Shown: piece by piece, positions 38,901-58,303 of the stretch | Position numbering within the stretch: the stretch's first letter is position 1 | How the letters are laid out: each line of letters starts with the position of its first letter | NCBI GenBank assembly: GCA_950295325.1 | Contig: OX485804.1 | Location: forward strand, 49,774,429 to 49,838,428 | DNA length: 64,000 nt | From: Polytrichum commune | Lineage: Eukaryota > Streptophyta > Polytrichopsida > Polytrichales > Polytrichaceae | Direction: 5' to 3' | Translations under genes and position numbers: made by a program | The notes under the pieces: generated by a model | What the model saw: the letters and a program-made list of their open reading frames with translations, nothing else | Database searches by the model: none | What the model was told of the DNA's origin: nothing

Positions 38901-39020
38901 AAAGAATCAAACAACATTTTACATGTTCACTTTTGTCAATTCTCCACCGAGATTTTCCCATGCCGCTCATTCACCACCACTGCCTTATGAATAAAGAATC
39001 AAACAACATTTTACATGTTC
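38837..39020. repeat. 92-bp tandem duplication
   Basis: The sequence 38837-38928 is repeated directly at 38929-39020 without visible change. It spans the upstream edge of the zf-RVT LINE fragment. The identity implies a recent event. Confidence 0.92.
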
Positions 39021-39616
39021 ACTTTTACACACTACAGGTTGACCAATTTGAGTGCGAATTGATCATTCAACCATGCGCTATGCTTTGTTTCTCTAGTGGA
39101 TTCACCAATAATCTTGATACATTGGAATGCAATCCCTGAGTTTCAACCCGCAAGGTGTTTGGAACTTAGGGCCACTTTACACAAGGAGTCAAGGCCGTTT
39201 TGAAGCCAAATCCTTGTTGCCCATTGGTTGAATTTCTGAAATTAGCCCGAAGGCCTTTACACAAGGAGTCAAGACCGAAAGTAGGAAAATTATTTTAATG
39301 TTTAAACGACAAGATCTGACACGGCCCCAACTCCAAGAATTGGGTCCGCCGAGAATGGAAGGCCAATTTGTTGCCTTGAGGCCGTTGTCAAATTTCATTA
39401 AAATATTTTTTTTTCATTAAAATATTTTTTTGACAAGAGATCAGCATCGGAGGATGGATTAGAAATCTGAACGGCTCTTCTTGGTCCACTCTTTCTGTAT
39501 TTTCTTCTCTTCTCGTCATTCTCTATCTCTCTCACTTCGCTCATAGCACATTCTTTGGCTTGTTTGATTGTTGTTCTTGTGTGCGATTGTTGTTTTTTTT
39601 TTTTTTGGGCTTTAAG

Positions 39617-40884
39617 ATGGAGGGTTCCTCAGAAGTTCGTGGTTGGAATGAATCAGAGTGTGAGGCGATGCACAGGTATTATAGTGCCGAAGTACATGCA
39701 TTTCAGCCCTACAATCCTTCTTTTCAGCAACATGTAGAAATGCCTCAATTTTTTCAGCCAAGTGTACGAAATGTTATTCCACCCCCACCGCCATCAATTT
39801 CGGAGATGGTGTTGACTTGTTCGAAGAGGAAGGTCATTGAAGATGACGAAGACGATGATGTCCAGATTGTCACTCCTAGTGCCCCGAAGAGGAAAACAAC
39901 AGCAAAGAAGGTGACAAAGAAGATTATGAATAAGGAGAAGGAGGGAGAAATTGAAGAAGAGAAGAAGCATTGGAAAGATGCCGATGTTGAGGTGATGATC
40001 GCATTGCGTGGAGAGATGGAGCCCGAGTTTCTCAAAAATGCAAAAAAACAAGGTATGTTTAATTTGTTTGTTGTGCTGAATTTTTCAAAAAAAAAAGAAA
40101 AGAAAAAATCAGATCTCAGATTGGGCCAATTGGGCCTTTTAAAGGCCTTGGCCTTGGCCTCTCGCCCCCGAGCCCCCCTGGGAGGGAAATCAGTGTGCCG
40201 GTAGGAGGATTTGAGCCTTGCACCTCTTGTGCGCGAGGCACTTTGGATACAATGGGCTACCATCGTTCTTCCCTCCCCTTGCATGTTCAAACTCATAATG
40301 ACTATGTTTTATACACAAATCACTGCTGAAATTTCTAAACAAAACACAGTTTAGAGGTCAATTCAAGTCTAAATGTACTTCATTAACATGTTTTTCGGTT
40401 CCTAATGTACTGTGCAGGTGTGGATGTTTGGTTGAAGTTGCATGCACGAATGGTAGCTGTAATTCCTGGATTAAACCGAACTGCCGAGGCATGCAAAAAA
40501 AAATTCAATGTCCTTTATAAACAATACCGGCTTAATAAGATGGCAAATGGGGTCTCCGGGTCAGATCGTCATGAATGTAAATTTTACGATGCATTTGACC
40601 AATGGTGGCATCAAACAGATACCGTGATGAAGTATGTCACCGCATCTGCCAATGGTTCTACTTGTATCGAAGACAGTACTGAGGAACCAGAGAAAGACCA
40701 AATTTCAGAGCCAACTCCAACTTCATCACTAAAAAGCGGTAAGAAAAGTTTTCAAGAGCAGACTTTTGGTTTTTTTATTCAAATGGTTGAAAACAACACT
40801 ATCATGGTAAAGAATTTTGAAAAAACCAATGCTTTATTGGAGAGGGTAGACCGACATATGGATAGACTCATTAACAAACTCTAG
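39617..40884 (+). CDS. Harbinger ORF1: Myb/trihelix-like DNA-binding protein
   Basis: Two exons, 39617-40052 and 40418-40884; 903 nt, 300 residues, phase-consistent across a GT/AG intron of 365 bp. The ATG gives MEGSSEVRGWNESE. Residues 60-115 are low-complexity (Pro run, acidic run, then a basic Lys/Arg patch that may be a nuclear signal). The helix-turn-helix region spans the splice: HWKDADVEVMIALRGEMEPEF, then WLKLHARM, then RTAEACKKKFNVLYKQYR, the spacing of a Myb/trihelix domain. The C-terminus is Ser/Thr-rich with a final helix. In PIF/Harbinger elements such a protein brings the transposase to the ends. The frame is intact although the partner transposase is broken. The intron carries a likely SINE. 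Confidence 0.85.
40088..40272 (-). mobile_element. Probable tRNA-derived SINE inside the ORF1 intron
   Basis: This block is much richer in GC than the surrounding intron. Read on the minus strand from about 40270, it has GGTAGCCCATTGTATCC (A-box-like), then GCAAGGCTCAAATCC (a good B box) about 45 bp later. A GC-rich body follows, and a TTTTTTCTTTTC-type T-rich tail near 40110-40090. It lies between the donor at 40053 and the acceptor at 40417. I see no certain target duplication. Confidence 0.45.
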
Positions 40885-40921
40885 ACTCAAGGCTCTAGGT
40901 TCTACGATTTACATTCTAGTA

Positions 40922-42355
40922 TTATTCAGAATCAGATGATGACTCATGGAAGAGTATTTTTCCTTCTGCCCTCAAATGTGCTTCCCATAATGTATTTGCC
41001 ATCAATTCATGAGCTTTCGTAGCTTGTACCAGCATATTCTTCACTCTTGTTTCTCGCTTTTTTTTTGTCTCCACAGTTTCTTGAGTCTCTTTGTCATTGA
41101 TGTCATCAGGTTCATCGAGTGTCTCTATAGGTATAATGTCTTCTTCCAATCCCAATAAATGACGCATTTCTTTGGCAGCCTCCACTGCTGCCATAAAAAT
41201 GTCTGGTTTCTCAAGCTGCCCAATTCGCTCCAAACTCTCTCTTTGCATCAGTCTCTCACCTTCCTTTGCCCAATCCAAATCAAATTTATCTTTGTGAATG
41301 ATACAAAGATTATGGAGGCATATACAAGTTGTGACCAGATTTGGTACATGTCGTAAAGGCATATCGACTCTCTTTAAAATAATTCTCCATCGTCCTTTTA
41401 ATATACCAAAAGCCCTCTCCACAACCATTCTTGTAGAAGATTGAATGAAATTCCAGTGATACTTTGCTCTAGGCAACCCTTCCTTTTCACCTTTGAAAGG
41501 TGAATAGAACCATGGTCTCATTGGATAAGCGGCATTACCGATTAATTTATAGGGTAATAACTCGCCTCTCATTATCCTTTTACCAATGTCTGAATTTTAA
41601 AATAATGTCCAATCGTGACAACGGCCAGCCCATCCAAAGTCATAGTCCCAGAATCGACATTTGCTATCAACTATACCTTGAAGCAAAACTGAATAGTAGC
41701 CTTTTCTACAATAATATGAGGTGGGATCTATAGGAGGTGCGATGATGGGTATGTGACTTCCATCTACTGTCCTAATCACATATGGTATACCCTTTAATGC
41801 CTTAAACTCTGCTGCCATTCTCCTCAAGGTAGATGCCGATTGTTTTTCAATCACTAATGATTTCAAATGTTTGTGAATTGTTGTACAAAATTCTCTAATA
41901 ATGATAGAAGCAGTGCTTTCATGAATACCATACGTTTCAGCACACCCGCGTAATGAATTTCCACTACAAAGCCTATTGAGTGAAAGTGCAACTCGAGTTC
42001 GAACAAGAATGGCCAATCGCATGTGTGAATCTGATCGAACTAATGAAGGAGCTAATACACCACACACATATTCAAAAGTCTCTGGAAGTAACCTTGTATA
42101 TTGCTTGAATGCATATGTCGAATAGCTCCCCAATAATTGCCTCTCCATAAAATTGGTCCTCCGATCAACCATCCAAACACTCTGTGCCCCCCTTCGAGCT
42201 CCACTCCCCCCCACCATAACCGCAAACATCATCGTCATAGCACCATAATGTTGGTGCAAAGCTAGTTGCTGCAATATTGCAACAACGGCCATAACATGCC
42301 GTATGGCCATGAAAAATACAAGAGCCACAAGTACCTTGTGCCTATGCTCATCCAT
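40922..42355 (-). pseudogene. Harbinger DDE transposase with one in-frame stop
   Basis: The frame from the ATG at 42355 (MDEHRHKV) to 40922 holds 478 codons with a single stop, TAA at 41599-41597. The frame is open for a further 58 codons above 42355, but that part falls near the terminal repeat. The DDE nuclease residues are visible: Asp in RTVDGSHIPI (about residue 198), Asp in GWAGRCHDW (about 248) and Glu in MVVERAFGILKGRW (about 313). An upstream HTH-like part (GCAETYGIHESTASIIIREF) is also present. The stop follows HDWTLF where family members usually have Gln, so a C-to-T change is the simple explanation. As read, the protein ends before its catalytic Glu and should be inactive. Low decay otherwise suggests recent loss. 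Confidence 0.88.
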
Positions 42356-42600
42356 CTTGAAAATAACAAGAAGAGCAAATGACAAAGAAGAAAGAGGGAG
42401 ATGGGCTGGAATTTTCAAGGCTTTATACAATAGCCTTGACTCTTTGGCCCCAAGGCCTTTACACACAAGAGTCTTGGCCCCGGTTATACTCTTATTAAAA
42501 TGACCACTTGAGGCCGAACTTGGGCCCATTAGGGCTGAAATTTTGCTTGAAACGGCCCCAATTTTTGATGGCCTCGACTCCTTGTGTAAAGCGGCCCTTA

Positions 42601-43555
42601 TTACAACTTATGCTAATGAATTGTTGATTTTTTTAACCTCAAGAACTTTTGAAAAATAATGCACACAAGTTTGTGTACATGTTTGCTTTAGATAAAGTCT
42701 ACTGCATGTTGTGTGTTGGTGGTGGGATTATTACCAAAAGGTTGTATAGGATGGTTGGTGAGTGCACTAGCTTGTTACATGCGAAGGTTTGAGTTCAAAC
42801 CCAAATGGCCCCTAGAAAAGTTCAATGACATGTGTAAGGAATTTACTATCTTTGGATCGAGACTATTGGCGTGTCAACCGCCTTTGCAACTTTTGGATTT
42901 TGTTGGCGTTTTGCAATATAAATGTGGATGTTGACTTGAATGACAAAAGGATTGGGGTTGGTGGCTCTCAAGGCACCATTTAATCAACATTAGCATGGTA
43001 AAGGCCATCATTGTTTATATGTCCTAGATTTGTGTTCAAAGTATTGGACTACCGACTACAAGTTGCTGCTTTAATAGGATTGTTTTTTTAAGAATCTCGT
43101 GCTTTGATCACTCAAATTGTAATTTGAGCATGTGTTTATAAGCCTTTGGAGGAGGACATCGGAATGCAACAATTTTAGATACTATTTTAGGATGGATGTG
43201 TAGGAGGGTACCAATCATTAATCTCAACACTCTTTAATAAGTTTACTAAAATCATTTACAAGCGTTTGGTTGTCTTTTGTGTTATTGTCATGTTTCTCTT
43301 CTACGCAAGAATAACACAAGCACGAATGCACATGAGACACCAATGTTGAGAGCTTCCAATTCTTGTTCATTATGAAAAAGATTCACAACGTGATCACAAT
43401 ATTGTGATTGCTATGAGCTCAAACCACCCGACCATAGGAGAGACAAAGGATCCTCTCTCCTCCCCCGAGCTCCCTTTTATCCCAAAACACTACTTTTACT
43501 TTCAATTTCTCATATACTATGAATCTTCTATCCTTTGGCTCAATCACAGTCCAGT
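42601..43555. other. Intergenic stretch
   Basis: No exon or clear repeat seen between the right end of the Harbinger element and the palindrome array. Confidence 0.35.
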
Positions 43556-43993
43556 AGTTGGAAATGTCTAATTCCAACTTGACGCATTCATCTAGTCTTC
43601 TAGTTGGAATTGTCTATTTCCAACTTGATCCAATCATTCATTGTTCTAATTGGAATTGTCTAATTCCAACTCAATGATCCAATCATCCATTGTTCTGATT
43701 GGAATTATCTAATTCCAACTCAATGATTCATTCATCCACTTTTCTAGTTGGAATTGTGTAATTCCAAAAATATCTATTTATTGAGAGTTGTCTAGCTCCA
43801 ATGAATAACATCCATTCATTAGGAGCTGTCTAACTCCAACACAAAGAACTTCCAGAGGGAGTTGTCTAACTCCTAATTGGAGTTCTCTCACTCCAACACA
43901 AATATCTTCAATCAGAAATTGTCTAACTCCCTTGCACAATTCCTTCATGGGTTGTCTGACTCAATTCTTTCTTTGGAGTTGCATGACTCCAAT
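43556..43993. repeat. Array of about 12 short palindromes (AGTTGGAATT-GTCT-AATTCCAACT type)
   Basis: Units of about 24 bp, each a 10-bp inverted repeat around a GTCT-like centre, start at about 43556, 43602, 43648, 43697, 43746, 43782, 43820, 43855, 43876, 43912, 43948 and 43972. Spacing is 46-49 bp in the first part and about 21-38 bp later. The first four or five units are near-perfect; later ones have shorter arms (GGAGTTGTCTAACTCC type). Spacers are unlike each other except for ATTCAT-like words. There is no CRISPR context, as this is a plant genome. Confidence 0.85.
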
Positions 43994-43999
43994 CATCAT

Positions 44000-44855
44000 C
44001 GGCTCACATGCTAAGTACAACAAGAGATGATTAGTCTTTCTATCTCACATAGTCCACCATTAATTCTTTTAATCCAAATACATCACAATTATGTTCCACC
44101 ATGTTTGATTTGAAGCATGACTCCAATGTCAACTTTATAAGCTATAGGTCCTCGCAAATATATTATAGTGGTTTTTATATATACTAGGCAATGTTCCACT
44201 AATCTATTATCATAATAATAATCTTTACTATTTACCCCTTTATATGGTTGTAGCCATCCAATGAAGGTCCTACTAAATAAGTAATAAGTAAAATATAGAC
44301 AGTAAAATAAATAAATCCCATAACATAATTTATCTTGCAACACTTGACAATACAACTCAATTGTTTGAAATCCTCCAAATTTAATATCCCAAGGTAGATA
44401 TCCCATATTCGGTTACTTATCTTAATTGGGTACCTATATTTGAGTGGCATGTGGTTTGGTCCAACTCACAAACGGAATATCAAAAAGACACATGTCTAAA
44501 ATAGATTGCACTACATGCTCAAACTATGATAACCATTCTAAGTGCAATAGTCAACCTAAACAGGGGCACTTATACGACAATTTAACGAGCACACAAATCT
44601 TCACTTTGATAATGTACAAGGTATTCATACGAGCTCCAAAAGTTACGAGGAACGTGGCTATGGACTTGAGTTGGATTTGTTAACCGTCTTGTACTTAATC
44701 GAGTTCTTCATATCATGCGAGAAGTGGACTAGTGTAAAAAAATGGAAACACCATGTAAGACCCATCTACCTCAAAAGTTGAGGTGTGTGGGTCTTAAATG
44801 GATATTATTTATTTACTTATTATTTATTATATTTTGACTACCCCACTTCTCTTAG
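44000..44855. other. Intergenic stretch
   Basis: AT-rich with no convincing exon. Open frames on both strands here lack motifs. Confidence 0.35.
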
Positions 44856-44858
44856 GAA

Positions 44859-45252
44859 TAAATAAATAAACAAGCAACATTAGGTAATCTGATGTGAATT
44901 TGAGCCCGTTGGCCCTACCTTGCTCAAGAATCCTCGGTTGGGGCGAAACAACCCGTACACTGGTTCCTTGGAGGCAAGGGTTTAGGCATATAACAAGGAA
45001 TGAGTGTATGGGTTGGTTCGCCCTAGCCGAGGATTCTTGAGCAAGGTAGGGCCAATGGGTTCGCCCAAATCAAAATCCTCTTGGTGTAGGGTGAGGTTTA
45101 CTACCTACCTTGTGATGGCTTCCTACCTACCTAGCTAGTTTTTTTCCCCATCAAGTGAAGAGAAGATTTCATAGTGGGAATCAAACCACCAACCACTGCA
45201 TTCGAAAATGGGTACCTCTCCACTATCACCCAGTAGTTTAAGGTCACCTCCG
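44859..45252 (-). mobile_element. SINE-like element, copy C, interrupted by a fold-back
   Basis: The tail (TAAATAAATAAA near 44859-44876, then GGCCCTACCTTGCTCAAGAATCC) and the head (ending near 45250 with CCCAGTAG, the complement of the A-box-like block) match copies A and B. On the minus strand a B-box-like GGTTTGATTCCC lies near 45178-45195. Between tail and body a second, inverted copy of the tail has been added, so that 44908-45060 forms a long fold-back. Confidence 0.6.
44908..45060. repeat. Fold-back: arms of about 63-67 bp, 23-bp loop
   Basis: Positions 44908-44970 and 44994-45060 are reverse complements with a handful of mismatches, including 28 bp identical around GGCCCTACCTTGCTCAAG. 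The loop is 23 bp. It is built from two opposed copies of the tail of the SINE-like repeat. Confidence 0.88.
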
Positions 45253-46442
45253 AGCACTTCTCTTCAATTGAATGAAGACCATAACCACTTTCCTCATTTA
45301 TTTCAGACCTCATATGAGTATCTTCTTATTCCTTATTCAAACTGAAGATGCTCGCGCTCATTAAACGATCGTATTGTTTAGGTCCCCTAATCATGATGGT
45401 TATGGAGCTTAGAATGGTTATCATATTTTAGACACATGTCACACACCAAAGCACATATCACGCAAATATGCTAAGAAAAGTAGCCCAATAAAAAGGGTTG
45501 TCTATCTTACCTAAGTTGTAGAAAGGGGGAAGGACAAGGGGCAAAAGAGGGAGGGGGAGAGGATTCTAAGGAGAAACGGTCGTGTGTACAATTAGGGCAC
45601 TGGCCTTTGCGCTCGCTCGCTCGCTGGCTGGCTCGCCCCGCCCGGTCTGTCGGAGAGAGAGAGAGAGGGGGAGAGAAGGAGGGAGGGAGAGAGAGAGAGC
45701 GAGCTGTTGGCTTCGCAAAGACTCGCTGCTTTCCCACTGCTTCTCACAATTCCATATCTCTTCTGCCTTTTCTCTTTCTCTATAACTTCTTCGCTTCCTC
45801 TGATCCTCATTTTTTTTCTTTTCGTTTTTTATTCTTGTACTATGTATTGTGTAAAGATGAGTAGCTTGCTTCCGGGTATGGATCCATCCGCTTTTTTCCA
45901 CGCTACTCCTACTTTCTGCCTCTCTCGTCCTCTTCCCCCTTCCCTCCGTTCCTAACCGCATCTCTTTCTTCCTAATGATATTCCTCCGTCTGCACTTCCT
46001 TTTTGATCTTCGTTCGACCACGCGTGCCACGTAATTTTTCCCACGGGATTTTACGAGGGTTTCAATCGCGCGTTTGTGGAATATTATTCATTGCGAGTAC
46101 AAGAATGCTCAAATTTTGCCATCTTCGTACGCGGAAGACTACCACTGGATTTATGACGGGACGTTGCCACGAGTAATTTGTGGAACTTGTATATTCTCGC
46201 AACCATACACGGATTGGAGCAAGAAATGTTAATAGTTGCGTCGTATTGAGCTTCGGAAGGGCATCACAGCGGGTGTAATTCATACAATGCAGATCTTGGA
46301 GCATGTGGCAGGGGCAGTAGAGAAAAAACGGGGACAGCCTTCTTCGGATACACTGATTATTTACTCTTGGCTGCTACAGACGACTACTCTGTGTTGCGGG
46401 CTACCAAGCAGCAGTGTTTCTTCCTCTTCTTTGTTGTTTTAG
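45253..46442 (+). promoter_or_regulatory. Upstream region and probable 5' UTR intron of the dehydrogenase gene
   Basis: A GA-rich block (45650-45700) and CT-rich sequence (45760-45960) look like a plant leader. A long pyrimidine tract ending TTTGTTGTTTTAG at 46442 is a very good splice acceptor and lies 38 bp before the chosen ATG, so an intron in the 5' UTR is likely. I cannot place its donor. Open frames through the purine-rich block are low-complexity and not believed. Confidence 0.45.
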
Positions 46443-46480
46443 TTGTAAAGAGTGATCTCTCGGAGGTGGGAAGGGCAGGG

Positions 46481-56592
<10,112 letters not shown>

Positions 56593-58303
56593 CGCTGTGC
56601 GACTTTCATGAGTGAGGTCCATATGCTCTCTCTGGCCTGAGGTTGCTAACTCGTCCTCAACACACAATAATCTGTGCCAACAACTAGCTTGTTGCTAATG
56701 TTGCAGCTGAACAACCTTTGATGGATATTGTTGAGTTCTGGAAATAGAGAGACTTGCAAGATGGGTTCTACAGCCTCAGGCATGTACCCTGAACGTACAG
56801 TTGAGTGAGTGAAGAGGTTTGTGGGGGTGGCGGAGGAAGTGATTTTACCGGAGTGACCAAACCCTGATAGGAAATGGCCGTGTGCATTACGCTAGGGTAG
56901 GAAGGTACAAATTCTTGGGTTTTAAGGTAAAAAGTGCCAACTCCATTTTGAAGTGAATTCACTTCAACAGCCCCCAACATAGTTAGACACAGTTATGTAA
57001 GCATAGGGTTCAAATTATGTCATAGGTTGTAAGATGAATAAGAACTGTGTGCAGATTCCATGAGACAGTGTGGAGTCAACCATTGTTAGGCAGGTATTTA
57101 TTTTGTTAAACAGGTATTCCGTTTTTCCATGGTTATGCCATTGTTGGCTTAAATTTCACATCTGACAATGATGTGATGATGTTCCTGTATGGTTATACAG
57201 CACTTGGTTGCAAGTGGGTGTCTATCTATGGCAACTTCATTACATATGTCAAGAGCTGGACATTGAGACAACTTCATGTTATCTCTGCTCACAACCAGGT
57301 GCCTTATGGAGGTGTCAAGCGTCTTGATTTTCTAGGCAGCATTAGGTAGTGTTTTGCAAATTTGAACACTGAAGACCATACTTCATGTTAACTCAACAAT
57401 TGGAGATGACATTTGTTACAGATGGTGTGTAACAGAGTGTACATGTAATCAAATGATTGCTGGCATCAAGCAATGTGTGTTGTGTTTAAATGCGGATGCA
57501 TACCATTCACATTCATCAACAATGACAATCAACTAATCAATTTAACTTTTTAGATAAGAACCATGTTAATGTGTACTTGTGAACTACTTTTATCTGACAG
57601 CGGACTTTGCTTGACACATAGTGAGCTTCGTACAAACAATTGGATATTGATTCTCTTTGAAATTTCAATGTAATTATTACCCCGAAATAATATGCCTGAA
57701 AAATTTGTATTTTCTTAAAAAAAAAAGTCTAGAAAGCTATTAACCTATTAACATTTCCCAAAATTTTCCGGAGTAGTCATCATGTGTACAATGTGATAAT
57801 TTCTAGAACACAATAGAGCAGGTTACAAATATTGGTTAAACAATCTGTAGACAAATGTTGTCAAAGTCTCCTGAACATAATTTGATTCAATCTTTGAACA
57901 CGGTCTTGCAGGAAGTCTAGTATGCCTTGCCCATGTGAAAAAATATCTGTCAAATCAAATAATACAAACTCTCTTCCTAGCATGCCCAAAGGCATTTTGT
58001 GGTCCTTTCAAATGACAGCTTGGATTCGAACTTGAAAACTGCCAGAATGAACCTCATATTGCAGTTGCACAAGGATGCTTGCGTATTTAACACGCTAGGT
58101 ATCATTTTGTTACAGTACATAAAATGAGGGGTTGATCTGGAGGCTTCCATAATGAATTCGTGAAGTAAGAATCATAGGTACGGGCTTACAGCAGCCTCTA
58201 CAGCAGGTGTCTCCTTAATGAGGCCGAAATGGAAACACAAATGAGATGGCCTTTCCAGGCTTTGTACCTTGCAAGAACAATCAATTAGAACGTGCATCAG
58301 AAG
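56593..58303. other. Intergenic region between convergent genes
   Basis: This holds the 3' flanks of the plus-strand dehydrogenase gene and the minus-strand gene downstream. I see no further exon. An open minus frame at 56980-56768 has no family features. Confidence 0.4.

Larger units (their letters stand above)
39169..42597. mobile_element. PIF/Harbinger DNA transposon, 3429 bp
   Basis: The left end (39169) starts GGGCCACTTTACACAAGG and the right end, read inward on the minus strand from 42597, starts GGGCCGCTTTACACAAGG. The inverted repeats run on for about 28 bp with few mismatches. The element is flanked by TTA at 39166-39168 and TTA at 42598-42600, the 3-bp target duplication typical of this superfamily. 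Inside are a Myb/trihelix-like ORF (plus) and a DDE transposase (minus), convergent with stops about 37 bp apart. A word resembling the end (CTTTACACAAGGAGTCAAG) recurs subterminally at about 39256 and, changed, at about 42450. Confidence 0.93.

Noticed and set aside
40170..40270. tRNA gene in the Harbinger intron
   Set aside because: A- and B-box-like sites are present but no full cloverleaf can be drawn; a SINE head fits better.
43556..43993. Palindrome array as a CRISPR locus
   Set aside because: Plant nuclear DNA, no cas genes, spacing and unit length irregular, units decay along the array.
45566..46030. 154-codon Arg/Glu-rich minus open frame and its plus-strand counterparts
   Set aside because: Low-complexity reading of a GA/CT-rich 5' leader region.
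46367..46480. Upstream in-frame start for the dehydrogenase
   Set aside because: The extra residues include the pyrimidine tract and AG of a strong splice acceptor (46441-46442), so this part is more likely intron.
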